Shown one piece after another: positions 21,029 to 32,160 of a stretch of 64,000 nt of DNA. A model generated the notes under the pieces. That model searched no databases. It saw nothing but the letters and a program-made list of their open reading frames with translations, and was not told where the DNA came from. The translations under genes were made by a program, and so were the position numbers. Position 1 is the first letter of the stretch. Each line of letters opens with the position of its first letter. The stretch spans positions 53,001,285 through 53,065,284 of the forward strand of contig OU862910.1 in the NCBI GenBank assembly GCA_917880885.1. Direction: 5' to 3'. The stretch is from Limnephilus marmoratus (Eukaryota; Arthropoda; Insecta; Trichoptera; Limnephilidae).

Positions 21029-22929
21029 TATCTAAGTACAGCCTTTTTGACCAATTTTTCTTATGTGTTCCTTTCCAATCGGATACGAAATGATTGCCTA
21101 CATATTATATTACAATAATTAAATTTTAGTTCTACATTTGGTGTTTGTTTATCCATTGTTAAAATGATGGTTTATGTTTATATATTTATTGCTTTGAGTA
21201 TTAACATGAAATACATAGTTCTAAAAATGATCATATGAAGCGGTAAGTGTTAATAAACTAGTTTAAAACTTTCACATAACGCGGAGCTTACGATGTACCT
21301 TTTATTATTTAGAGAATTATTCATTAATCTAAAAGGAAACACACAAAACAAAAAACATAGATATATAAAAAGAGAATAAAAAACAAAGTCAATTACAACA
21401 ATTCACTTCTTCCGAAACTGATCCGACAATTGAAATAAATAAAGTGGTCCTAATCATGGCAATCCACAACTCAAGTGCTTTACACAAACAAATTTATCAT
21501 GTTGTGAAATGCACATTTTAGTATACACATTGAGCTCTAATTCTGAAATTATATTTTAAATTTAGATATGCGCAAATGATTGCTAACAGTCTACCTAATA
21601 ACGTTTGAAATGTAGATTTATTACATAACCTAATCAATATCAATTATAATGTTTACTGTTCGTACTACACCAATACGTCTAATAACCGACTTCATCAATT
21701 GGAAAAATTCTACAAAGGTTTCTTAGAGGCAGAATTACTTGGAGAATAAGCCACGGGCGAATAATTATTACTGTGAATGCAATATCTATCTAATTCTTAA
21801 TCCGAACTTATTGTACTGCTGAATGGGACACAGCCCAAACAAGTTCTCAGCTAACGGTACTTTACAAATATGCAATTGTCTAAATAGGGGGTCGGCAACC
21901 TTGACTTGTACAAATCAGTTTATAACATTGAACTATTAAATCTATCCTCGTGCAGGAAATATCACCTTCTGTACATCCTTTCGAATATCAGTGAGACGAA
22001 TCTGCTGTGTCATAGCATAAGTAATGATAACCATAAAAAGATTCTTAGCTCGACTACCCAGTGGCCTGCAAATCTGAAAAGCTGTGACTACCCTTGACCT
22101 ACCTACGAAAAGGAGACATAAAAGGAAATTATAGGAAATTTTAAGAGGACAAATTTCTAATACAAATTTATTTTTCCCGTGAAAATAGTAGGCCAATTGA
22201 TTTAAATTTTGATGGCCGGAGCTCGGAAATCACACATTAGGCAATAGTGCAATGCACTAGATAGAGCGTCATTTAAGTATAGTTCCTACATAAAAAAAAA
22301 CCATAACAATTTGGTTTCAATACTCCTTCAATAGTCCTTGGTGTGATTTTATGTGTAAAGTGACCATTTACATATGTTTTTGGGTACCGACCTTTAGATT
22401 CGTACTAAACCCGTTAAAGCCAAACATGTCTAAACAACGTAAAAATAAAATCAATTTTTGAAACAAATAACTATCACAATAGACAGTAACCTTAAAATTA
22501 AGAATAAATTGAATTCGGCACATAATCATTGTCTTCAAAACTGTCATCAAAAAAGGAAAACAGAGGAGAGTGATTGCTTTGGCATTTCGTTGGACGTCAT
22601 TTTATTAGTTGATAAGCACGTGTGGCATAAAATTTTATTACGAAAATTAGTATCACTGGTAATAATTTTGAAGAAGGTACATATAGGCATTTGTGGAAAA
22701 CCTTATATTGTGACTCATATTTTACCATTAACTCTTTATAGGTAATTTTTTTGTTGTTGAGTGGACTGATTCGGTTCTCTGTCACTTCGTGATATTTTAC
22801 AAAAAAGGAGTTTTATAACGTAGGTTAATTTATTTGAAACTTATTCTCGACCACTGCCGCAAATGAATCGTGTCCAGCTAAGGTGGGCCAGGTAAATTGC
22901 CTATAAATATAAGCATTACCTTATAACCT
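21029..22929. other. No gene recognised
   Basis: AT-rich sequence. Overlapping short frames (21906-22785) show no family resemblance and conflict between strands. Confidence 0.4.
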
Positions 22930-23380
22930 TGCACGTCGATCGTTAGTCAGCTCTCGTATGATGCCTGCTCCAGCCCGCAGCCTCCGGGCTCCACTGGGTG
23001 GGTACCTACTTCCAACTCCTTCTCCCTGCACAGAGATCCTTGTTCCTAGATTCTCGCGTGCTGGTTCAAATTGTGGCAGGTTACTCTCAACATCATCACG
23101 GTCAAAGTCATGAGACTTGTGGGAGTTGCGAGGATTTTTAAATAAATCAGATTTTAGCATTTTGTCAGTTTTGGAATACCTACAGGACGAAATATATCTG
23201 TAGAAAATGCTGAACGCGTGCTAAAATCGTGGTAGGTAACTTCCAACATCATCCATCACAATCAAAGTCATGAGACTCTTGGGAATTGTAAGGATAAATC
23301 GATGCATTAAATAAATATTCAGGTGACCCATAAATAATTCAGATTTCGGCATACTTTTTATTTGGAACACAGAATGTAAT
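22930..23380. repeat. Diverged tandem duplication, period about 160 bp
   Basis: 'cgcgtgct..tt.aaattgtggcagg' near 23054 and 'cgcgtgctaaaatcgtggtagg' near 23214 begin two units. Both continue 'aacatcatc', 'caaagtcatgagact', 'gggagtt/gggaatt' and 'aaggat' and carry a downstream 'cagattt..gca'. Minus-strand frames (79 and 138 codons) cross the units, but I recognise no protein family. Confidence 0.7.
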
Positions 23381-23524
23381 ATGTGAGTGAAAAATGCGAA
23401 AAGTATGTACATACCTGCCAAATCTTTACGCGGAAGGGAAAATAGTTCTTGGCGTGTTTGGTGTAGTATTAATTTAATGGTCGTGGTTGATCTTTGGTGA
23501 TGACCTGTTGCGCTTCCTCTTTGT

Positions 23525-23568
23525 AAGTCAACGTTTCGGACAGCGTTATAATGTCCATCATCATGGTA
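23525..23568 (-). ncRNA. Hammerhead-like relic
   Basis: Minus strand: 'atgatga' (C of ctgatga replaced), t, ggac, a loop ending 'aacgct', gtcc, 'gaaac', 'gttgactta'. The helix II stem ggac/gtcc is intact. Downstream 'gaggaagcgcaac' matches the relic at 20403-20445. Confidence 0.5.
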
Positions 23569-23639
23569 GATGTGTATATTGTTTTTTGTTTTAGTTTTTC
23601 TTAGTTTCCTATTTTTTATCATTAAGAGATGGATCATTC

Positions 23640-24331
23640 AAACTCCCTAGCTCTAAATTACTTGTTCCTTATAACGTTTAAGTGTGTAGAAGTTTGGTTA
23701 CACCGTGTTGCGTGCGTTAATCCTCTAAGTATCGGTATTTCAGAATAATCATTTTCAGTTAAATTAGTGTGATTTAAAAAATGCTTACTTTTTGCTTTTA
23801 TACAATACAAGTGTTCTAGAACCTGTAGACCTATAGCTATCTATCTAGATACAGATACTTACAATAATAGCCATAAAATGAAAAATATGTAGCGGATGAA
23901 ACTGAAGGAAGGGTGGTAAAGGTACAGAAAAGGTTTTAGACAACCTGAATATTCAAACCTGGTGATAATACCGCTAATGCTCTTCAATTTTATTCAAATT
24001 ACAAGATCGTTCAATATTTGGATTCTGGGAGAAGAACTGAGCGGTCTTATAATGGTCCCTGAAACAAATTTCAAAGTTCAAATGTGTATTTTGTATTCCT
24101 TGCAATTGAGTTCTTGCGCCGCTCCACTACGGAGCTTCTACCAACTAGATACAGCAGCACATGATATTATTAAAAGTCTGAAAGATAAACAACCGGCAGA
24201 AACCAACAACGTTCAAAACGTAATCCACATAAATATCTCACAGGCTCCATAGGTAAGCCATGACTCGCAATGTTCCCGACTTGCGTGATATGCCGAGACG
24301 GGTCAGCCACCATTCATCATCATGGAAGCCT
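23640..24331. other. Weak hypothetical frame at 23962-24252 (plus)
   Basis: A 96-codon frame with a hydrophobic N-terminus (MIIPLMLFNFIQI) is followed directly by 'ataggtaagcc', which reads as a good 5' splice site. I recognise no domain. Without transcript evidence it may be chance. The rest shows nothing. Confidence 0.2.
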
Positions 24332-24461
24332 CAAGCCTGCCCTGATATGCTGTTAAGTCATAAGAAGCTATGGACCAAGCCTACTTCCATATGCTGTTAA
24401 GTCAAATGAAGCTATGAACCAAGCCTGCCTCGATATTCTGTAGTCATATGGAGTTGTGAAG
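24332..24461. repeat. Tandem repeat, 44-bp unit, three copies
   Basis: Units start at 24332, 24376 and 24420 with 'caagcct', followed by 'atatgctgttaagtca' (diverged in the third) and 'gaagctatg'. Confidence 0.85.
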
Positions 24462-24477
24462 TGTATACGCTTCGTTT

Positions 24478-25838
24478 CTCAAACTTTTTATTGTCGCGAC
24501 CCCCCTTACAAGTAAAAAATAAAACAAAAACTTCACAACCCCCTCGCAATATATGTTAAAGTTTACGGAAGTTTTACATAATCAACGAAAACATAGTAAT
24601 TAAAACCACTAGAAATGTTTAACATTTGTTCTCATATTATTACTTTTTCCAGTTGAACAGTTCAGCACACGCATTTTCGCAAATTAAAAATTTAATATGA
24701 ACATTTTCTAGATGATGACTTCTCTAGATGATTTCTCGAAAAAATGTCTAAATCCATTAGATGAAAATGGTATTGCAGATGTCAAGTTTTCTGTTGAAAC
24801 TCACAACAACAACCTAATTGAAAATATCAGCTGACAAAGTTCTACAACTAGATTTGTTGTCTGAAGATTTAGATAAGTTTTGGCTTGCACGACGATGTGA
24901 AAACAGTAGTGTTGCAATGGATGCTTAGAAAGCATCTCATTTACAACTTCTTAATTGTGAGAAAAAAGCTTATTTAAGTATTAAATACAGAGTATTATCA
25001 CTTGAAAATAAAACATTCCTCTGTGTTTAAGCTCTTTTCCAAATTTCACCATTCAAGGCCATAATTTCAAATTTTGGAGAAAGGGAAGGTGTTCAGATAT
25101 TGAAGAGATGAGGTGATTAATGGAGGGGAGGCAATTTTAGTTAAGGCTTGATAGAAGAGAGGATGTTTGTGTAGGGAAGGACATCCAAAAAAATTGTGAT
25201 CTAAAGCTCCCACTTTTGGACCACAGAAAGTTCAATCTGGGGATGTGAATTTTAAAAAAGGGAGAGAGAACTGATCAATATCCAACTAACTAACGTTCCA
25301 ATATGTGACCAAAATTTCTTTTTTGGAAAAATAGGGGAATTATGGAAAACGTTCTTTTTATGGGACAGTCCTTTGTATTTAGGCTTAGCAGGCTCCATTG
25401 GATTGCCCAGCAATGTCCAATAATCTGACCAAACATTGCAAGATCTATCTTTGAGGATAAAAAAAATGTTAGAGAGAGGAATGTAGTTTTAGAGTTTTAG
25501 TTTTAGTTAATAGGTTTACCCCCCCCATACACACAAGCCTTGCTTAATTATGGGGGTACATCAAATATATCTACTACGTAATTAATTACTGTATAAAATT
25601 TATTTGTAATTTATGTACCTTCTATTACTAATAAATAAAAAAAAAAAAATAAAAAAAAAAATAAATAAAAAAATGTTCCTTAGAAACTAACTCAATTGCC
25701 CCATTCATTAACAAGTTTATTGTGAAGCAGGTGTATGTAACACTGGATTAAAACTTGAAATTCATTATTTAACAAAACAATTTTTCGTATATGCGTCTAA
25801 TTTTTTGCCAGTTTGCGACCCCCAGATTGAGAAACATG
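24478..25838. mobile_element. Probable old hAT-type element
   Basis: The left end 'tttctcaaac' with 'tgtcgcgaccccc' and the right end 'gcgacccccagattgag' + 'aaac' form inverted ends of the kind '(CAG)nGGTTCTCAAAC...GCGACCC' common in hAT elements. The outermost CAG bases and an 8-bp duplication are no longer clear. Inside, near 24815-24930, the translation LKISADKVLQLDLLSEDL + DKFW is vaguely like the C-terminal part of a hAT/ZBED transposase but is broken by stops. Homopolymer A/T tracts lie near 25640-25672. Confidence 0.45.
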
Positions 25839-26319
25839 ATGTATTGGTTCAGCCCGAATAGCATCAGCTTCGCGTGTCTGGGGTCCGTTACGTCGATTTG
25901 AATATTATTGATCTCTGCCCACTGCCCACCGCCACCATCGAGTAACAAGCACCAACGAAGGTTGGCTAATTCGTGAACTGCCAAGTCCCGGCACAATGGC
26001 GAGGTGTCATGTTTATGGGTTTGCCGGTGTTAGGTATGTACTACCCGGCTTCGCCCGAGTTTCGTTGCGATTGCGAAATATTTTAATTCATTATATAAAT
26101 CGATCCAATTTTGGAACTATGCCTTGTTTTAAGGAAGTTAAATGAACAGTTTAAAGCTCTTTATGACAGACATAGCGTAGCGTTTATTGAGAAATTGCTC
26201 AAATACTTGCGTACGTTTCATGAAGCCAGAGCTCGCCGGTCAAGAATTTTTACTGATACAAACAATGCAAGCTAGAAAAGTACCCCATGAATTATCTAAT
26301 AGTCTATTTTTTTTAAATA
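25839..26319. other. No gene recognised
   Basis: GC-mixed stretch. 'acccggcttcgcccgag' near 26043 resembles the GC-rich hairpin found near Helitron 3' ends (minus strand), but no CTAG terminus follows. Confidence 0.35.
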
Positions 26320-26600
26320 ACTCCATACAAGAGATCCTGCGAAAAAAATTCTCAGACGGCACGTTATCTTTGAGGATGCTGTGTGGGGGGTCTTTTTAGT
26401 GAAGGGAATGAGAAATGAAGGATGTTCTAAAAGGGCAAAATGTATGTGGGACGGGTAATGGGTACGAATCTGGAGTGACGGACGTATGAATCCCATTGCG
26501 GTGCAAGGCGATGCGTTGAGACAGTCTGGCTTGAGAGGTTTAGGTTATGTCTCCCTCAACCAGCCTCTCCTGATCCCGAATCTTCACGCAGTACATTTGA
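26320..26600 (-). repeat. HT450 copy, degraded
   Basis: In plus sense: diverged hairpin end 'actccatacaagag', 'ggatgctgtgtgggggg', 'gagtgacggacgta', 'tgcggtgcaagg' and 'ctctcctgatcccgaa'. It is truncated before the 5' third. Confidence 0.75.
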
Positions 26601-27282
26601 ATGAAAATAAGTTTTACACTTTTTTTATTCGGCGGTAGGTACATGTTCTCTGCACACTTTTGCACTTTTGTGTAAGCTCGTATATCGTATTTTCCCTAGA
26701 CCGATTGCATATAGTGTATAAGTATGCCCGGGGATCACATGTCATGGAATCGTATTGAAGACATGCGCTGATACAAAAAAGAAACCAAAGCTTAGCTTAT
26801 AATATAATAGATTATGTAAGATCATCCCTCCATAGATTATATTATAATCCTAGCACGTCTTACAGTAAATGTACTTTAATTTTATTCTATTAAAATAAAG
26901 CGCATTTAATAATGGGAAAACATTACTAAATTGCGCGATTTAAATATAGGTATTGTTATTTATAATTTTATTAATATCTCATAATTTTATGCCAGACGGT
27001 TCTAATTCAATATCACACAGCTTATGTATTACCGTATCAAATCATTAACGGTTCACTATCATGTATTAAACATAATACCATGATTATTATAGTAGTTTGA
27101 AGGACACCCGTGACGCTGCTGTAATGGGATTACACAGGCATTACAAAAAATATACGCGTGGGTTGAAAAACGCCTCATTCAAATCCCGCATGAAATTCAC
27201 TTTAGAACACGGTTGTAAAAACATTGTAACTTGATGACCGCATTGAAAATATGGTGTAAAATGGACCGCCAAGTTAAATATA
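26601..27282. other. No gene recognised
   Basis: AT-rich. No supported element. Confidence 0.45.
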
Positions 27283-28007
27283 GTTAATTAAATGAAGACA
27301 ATATTAGCAAAACTCAATAGAAAATCTGTAAACCTTCGACCAAGTATATCTAGACAAAGCGTGTAGGTCTTAAAAATGACACCGGAACCAAAAATATTGG
27401 TTTACGAAAACATTTGTCAAAAAGAAAGTTCATTATCTCACAGTCAAAAGATGACAAGAAGCTTGGTTTATACCTTTTGTCGGTCTGCGCGGAGCTAATT
27501 AGTGTTCCTGCAAGTTCGCGGTAACGGAATTACTAGCTTTGTGAAGATTATTTTTAAAACACAAATTTCAGGCAGTTTTAATATTTTAGGTATGGGCTAT
27601 CACGGACTTTATTATTAACAATTTAATCCGTTATATGAATATCTAAAAAAATATGTACATAACATATGAATTCAAGGCAGCGTATGGAGAAAAGTAACTT
27701 TAGATGAAAAATGTTTAATTTCTTCCTAGTAAAACAACTACGTCACGCAAGAGATGCAACGGAATTCGATGGGCAGTTGAGTTATGAAATTTTTCGTAGG
27801 TGGTGTCACTTTAGGATTGGAATTGGGTATGGGAGGGCTAATCTATAGTTAATATATCGATGCTGTAAACAGAAAAATCAGAAAAAAATATTGGCACCTC
27901 TGGGACTCGAACCCAGGACCTTCGGCTTTCCGGGCCACTGCGCTAACCACTGCGCCAAGGCGTCAATCGATGAGTTTCGCTAATATTGTCTTCGTTTAAT
28001 TAAAATT
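27283..28007. mobile_element. TIR-bounded element carrying a tRNA-like segment
   Basis: Left 'ttaattaaatgaagacaata' + 'ttagcaaaactc' and inverted right 'ttaattaaacgaagacaata' + 'ttagcgaaactc' form TIRs of about 32 bp. Just inside the right TIR (27893-27965, minus strand) is a tRNA-like sequence with an A-box-like 'ggcgcagtggttagcgc' and a B box 'ggttcgagtcc'. Related 'gaagacaatatta' termini occur near 34150-34214 and 56255-56270. It may be a DNA element that captured a tRNA-derived segment, or two SINEs in inverted arrangement. Confidence 0.5.
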
Positions 28008-28230
28008 ACAATTTGAGGTTTTACTCATAAAGTTTAAAGTAAAAATAAATAAATATAAATATTTTTGTATTGTTCCTGATTGTGAGTTCAGCGAGAAATG
28101 AATACATAAATACTATTATTTTATTTGGAAAACCAACAGTTACAATAATTAATGACGTATGGTAAAATATGCGTAAATTATTTACACAATAATAGGGTTT
28201 CATTGACCTACATTTATTATTTAGTGAATA

Positions 28231-28672
28231 CTAGCTGGTTCCCGGCATGCGTTGCTATGCTATTTAATAAAGAAATTGTTTCTCCCTGCGTGTCCTTTCC
28301 CATTCGTCCCCTTCCCGTTCCCCTTCCTCCTCCCCTTCCTCTCCCACGTCCTCTTCCCCTCTTGCGTTCACACTCCGTCTCCTCCACCTTTCCTCTCCCC
28401 ACTCCACTCTCCCCCTTCCCCCGTCCCGCGAATCCCCCTCCCTCCTCCCATCTCTCGCATTCCATACATTCAGTTCCGGTACAACAGCTCGCGTGCCACC
28501 TATTGTAATTTTTTATACAAATTTCATAATGCCGGAGCTCACCAGCAGTTTTATACAAACCTTGTCCTGATAATTACGAACACACAAAAAAAAAGAATTA
28601 TCCGATTTGGTGCAGTCGTTCGGAAGTTATGCGCGTACATACATTTCAGCAATTCATTTTTATTTATATAGA
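28231..28672 (-). mobile_element. Non-autonomous Helitron
   Basis: Minus-strand 3' end is '...gggaaccagctag' followed by T (plus-strand 'actagctggttccc' at 28230). The terminal hairpin is gcat/atgc. The 5' end is A|TC at 28672 before 'tatataaataaaaatgaa'. The purine-rich core yields false frames of up to 139 codons on both strands. Confidence 0.85.
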
Positions 28673-28688
28673 TAGATAGATAGATAAA
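28671..28688. repeat. (GATA)n microsatellite at a Helitron 5' end
   Basis: About four GATA units directly abut the Helitron start. The copy at 51714-52198 shows the same arrangement (52196-52240), so the repeat arises at or is preferred by this terminus. Confidence 0.8.
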
Positions 28689-28707
28689 GAAAGTTATATT
28701 AGCCTAA

Positions 28708-29112
28708 GTTTTTTTTACATAAATACCTCACAAGAGTCTGAGCTGCTCCCGTCTGGAGCCAGTGAGACTATGGCATCCCCAATTGGGGTATGCATAGTCT
28801 CACCAGGGGAGGGGAAGGAGACAGGGAAGAGGAGGGTAAGAAGTACCTGGCTATTCAAATCTGGTCACAAACATGGCTAAAGCCATTTCAAGCAACTTTT
28901 CAATTCTGAATTGTGGTCTCACACCAGGTCGACCCTGTGAGTATCTTCCACTCTAGAACGTGCCGAAAATATACTGTATATTTTTTTTAATGGATTAATT
29001 GCGAAATAACACAAATGAATCAAATAAAATTTATTTGCCCACGCCGGGATTCGATCCCGCGACCTTTGGATTGCGAGTCAAGAGCCTTGCCCCTAGACCA
29101 CGCCGGTCGTCA
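28708..29112 (-). repeat. SINE-A copy, full length with tRNA-like head
   Basis: Read on the minus strand: tRNA-like head (29040-29112) with A-box-like 'tggtctaggggcaagg' and B-box 'gggatcgaatcccgg', a linker with 'caaataaattttatttgatt', a body 'cagagtggaagatactcac'-like, 'caagcaac', 'cccaattggggat', 'gacgggagcag', and an A-rich end at 28708. This and 35588-36002 define the family. Confidence 0.88.
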
Positions 29113-29200
29113 ATGTGGATGGGATGGTGGGAGGGAGGGGAAAGGAATGGATCTATTATAATAATAATTAATTAATAATTAGTAGCATGTATGTGTAAAT

Positions 29201-29741
29201 CAGTGGTTCCCAACCTTTTTCTGACCCGGGACCACTTGTACGTTTATTTTTCCGTCAGGGACCACAAGCAGTGCGCCGGGTGCCACCCGACCGAGTTTCA
29301 CCCCCAAGAAGACCACAATTCTCTAGCTTTACCTCAACGGAGGGGGCGGAACGGGATAGGGTGGGACGGATTCTAGAAGGATATTTACCTCAACGGATGG
29401 GGCGGAATGGGATAGGATGGGATGGGTTCTAGCAGAATATTTACCACAACGCAGAGGGGGCGGAATGGGATAGGTTGGGGCGGGTTCTAGAAGAATATTT
29501 GTCACAACGGAGGAGGTAGAACGGGGTAGGATGGGGTGGGGTGAAACGGAATACCATAATGGCCACTGACCACAAGGCACAATAATGATAAACTGAATAT
29601 TGTCCAGATTTTTTTTATTCAGACTTCTCGACCAGGGACCGCCCGCGCGCTGGTCAGGCTGGTCGTTTATTGAACAGCGGACCATCTTCTACCCTCTTGC
29701 GGCCCACTAGTGGTCCGCGGACCACTGGTTGGGAAACCCTG
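29201..29741. mobile_element. Non-autonomous hAT element with internal minisatellite
   Basis: Ends are 'cagtggttcccaacc' and the inverse of 'cagggtttcccaacc'. The flanks 29193-29200 and 29742-29749 are both gtgtaaat, an exact 8-bp duplication. The interior 29331-29550 is about four tandem units of roughly 60 bp (next entry). No transposase. The subterminal blocks 'gggaccact' and 'agtggtcc' repeat in inverted orientation. Confidence 0.92.
29331..29550. repeat. Minisatellite inside the hAT element, about four units
   Basis: Each unit has a 'caacgga.gggg' start, 'cggaa.gggatagg.tggg', 'gggttctag.agaatattt' and a variable end. The G-rich units produce an artificial Pro-rich minus-strand frame at 29329-29685. 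Confidence 0.85.
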
Positions 29742-29877
29742 GTGTAAATGTTATATGATATTGATTTTAGGTTTTAAAATGTTAGTTTTGAAATCTACCT
29801 ATTCATTTCATTTGTTTCACATTTTTGTGTTATTTTTTCCTCATAGTATTGTTACTATTGTTACTAGTATCAGCTCC

Positions 29878-30618
29878 AAAAAGGATGCCCTGATGAAAAT
29901 AAGTTCCTTCAGGGCCTATGTCATCTGTGATGATGTGTGGAGTGTCATTTTAGGGAAAGAAAGAAGAGGAAGTTCTGGGAAGGAAAAGAGTATGAGGTGT
30001 GGGTAAGAATTTGGGGGCAATTTGACGGACGTATAAATCCATCCTCCCACTGCGGTGCAAGGCAATGTTCCAAGAGAGTCCTACTGGCGAGGTCAAAAGG
30101 GCTCCCTCAACCAGTCTCTTCCAACGCGGCCTGCCACGCAGATGGTGAGCAGATGCATCCATCACCAAGACCCGGACAAATATTAATTTGTGTTATTTCA
30201 CAATTAATTAATTAAAAATAATATATAGTATATTTGCGGCATGTTCCAGAGTGGAAGATACTATCAGTATCGCCCTGGTGTAAGACCACCATTCAGAATT
30301 GAAAAATGGCTTTAGCCGTGTTTAGTGACCAGATCTGAATAGCCAGGTACTTCCCAACCTTCCTCTTCCCCACCTCCTTCCCCTCCCCACTACCTTCAGC
30401 CTCACAACATACCCCAATTGGGGATGCCATAGTCTCACTGTAGAAGCAGTTGAGATTCTTGTGCGGTATTCACAGTAAAAAAAAAAAAAAAAAAAAAAAA
30501 CTTGAATACCCCATGAACATGGTCACCCCTGCTAAGTCACCAAACGTAGCGATCCCTTTCGGTTAACCTGTAGCAGGTTAACCTACGGCGCGCGGTAGCC
30601 ATACCCACCTCACAAATG
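29878..30618 (-). repeat. HT450 copy split by a SINE-A insertion
   Basis: Plus-sense 29878-30178 runs from a rearranged hairpin ('atgatgtgtggagtg') to 'caagacccggacaaa'. After the SINE it resumes at about 30502 with 'aataccccatgaac', 'cctgctaagtcaccaaacg' and 'agccatacccacctc'. The order and phase of the two halves show one HT450 copy. Confidence 0.8.
30180..30500 (+). repeat. SINE-A copy nested in HT450
   Basis: 5'-truncated copy starting in the linker 'ttgtgttatttcacaatt', with the body and a run of about 24 A at 30477-30500. No clear target duplication. Confidence 0.85.
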
Positions 30619-31319
30619 AATGTATTTTATTTTATTATTATATCTTTTCCCAGCCCTGTCGTGGAAGCTTAGCATTAGTAAGGATAAAACTAAGTAATCG
30701 TCTTTACTTAAATATGATAATTCATTTTATTTGTATGATAATCATTTCGAAAATAGAATTGCGAAGCCTCTCCCACCTATTGTAAAATAATTGCGATATT
30801 AAATCTAATTGTATTTCATAAATAAAATTACACGAACACGCTAAAACATTACGTTTACATAAAGTGTAAGCAAACAGTTGTAATTTGAACTTAGGCTGTT
30901 ATTACCAGCAATATAATATGAATTGCGAAACGCTTAAATTGGAATTCTATAAAGTATACGATACGTAGTTTGTATAAATATATTGAAAGTGGATATTGTG
31001 TATCAAAATTTATTGTACACATTGTAATAACATGGATAATATTGGTGTTATTATTCAATTGCAAAGTTTTGCAAGGAGCAATGTTTTATTATGTGACTGC
31101 TCTAAATGTACCTACCTACAGTACCTACTTGTATTATTTGTTATCGTTATAATTGTTTTAAAATATTTAATATTCATGCAGGTAATACATTAATATCTAG
31201 GTCCAAAAAGGGAAGGATACGTTACACACATGACTTCTTATTGTCACCGTTACAGAGTTAAAACCTTGTTTTATCGGAAAAAAGGACGGTAAGAAAGAAA
31301 ATTAAAAAAAACCTTAGGA
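30619..31319. other. No gene recognised
   Basis: AT-rich. The two overlapping 60-65 codon frames near 30970-31193 share no family motif. Confidence 0.4.
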
Positions 31320-31943
31320 AATATGTGTCTAGCAGTAAGGCTTTTGATTCGCAATCTGAAGTTCGCCGGATCTGATCCCGGCGTGGGCAAATAAATTTTA
31401 TTTGAATAATTGTGTTATTTCACAATAAATTCATTAAAAATTATGTATGGGGTCGTCCATTAATCACGTGATGTTTCCCCCCCCGTGGTGATATGTGGTG
31501 AGGTTTTAGACTAACCCCCCCCCCCCCAAAATCTCGTGTTTTTTTTTTAGTACAAAGTATTTTGAAATTTTCAGAATATTATCACGAAAAATAAATACAC
31601 TTGATATTTCATTACACCCCCCCCCCCCCCAGTGATATTTCGTGATTTTTTCCGAACCCCCCGGAGCCTCACGTGATTAATGGACGACCCCGATGCGTAT
31701 TTGCGGCACGTTCCAGAGTGGAAGATACTCTCAGTATCGCCCTGAAGCCAACCATTCAGAATTGAAAAGTTGCTTGAAACGGCGTGAGCCGTGTTAGGTG
31801 ACTAGTTACTTCCCCGCCTTCCTCTTCCCCATCTCCTTCCCCTTCCCACTACCTTCAGCCTCATAACTCCAATTGGGGTTGCCATAGTCTCACTGGCTCC
31901 AGACGGGAGCAGCTGGGACTCTCATGAGGTATTCATATAAAAA
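31320..31943 (+). repeat. SINE-A copy with tRNA-like head, split by a TIR element
   Basis: Head at 31320-31385 ('attcgcaatctgaagttcgc', 'cggatctgatcccggcg'), linker to 31448, then the body from about 31700 ('ttgcggcacgttccagagtg') to 'gaggtattcat' and a short A tail. Split at the linker/body junction. Confidence 0.85.
31449..31691. mobile_element. TIR element, 243 bp, nested in SINE-A
   Basis: TIRs are 'ggggtcgtccattaatcacg' + 'tga' at the left and the exact inverse at the right. The interior has several C runs of 8-14 bases. The ends share the pattern GGG..CGT.C...ACGTGA with the elements at 3821 and 53636. The target duplication is ambiguous. Confidence 0.85.
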
Positions 31944-31977
31944 AGACAATTATTCTTCGAATAATTACTTATAGCCG

Positions 31978-32160
31978 GGATGGTACCTACCGTGAATCTC
32001 TCAGTAGCGCCCTGGTATAAGACCATCATTTAGAAACGAATCGATGCTTGAAATGACTTTAGTCGTGTATAGTGAACAGATATGAATGGGTAGGTACTTG
32101 CCAACCTTCTTCTACCTCCTTTCCACACTACCTTCAGCTCTTCAGTCACATTAAAACATT
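31978..32160 (+). repeat. SINE-A partial copy
   Basis: Contains 'gaatctctcagtagcgccct', 'gaccatcattta' and 'taggtacttgccaacctt'. More diverged than its neighbours. Head and 3' end are missing. Confidence 0.7.

Noticed and set aside
27893..27965. Possible functional tRNA gene
   Set aside because: B box is good but acceptor arms do not pair and it sits inside a repeated element; treated as tRNA-derived.
29040..29112. Possible tRNA gene
   Set aside because: Same head recurs at 31320, 35930 and 62400 joined to one body, so it is the SINE-A head.
29329..29685. 118-codon Pro/Thr-rich minus frame
   Set aside because: Product of the minisatellite inside the hAT element.
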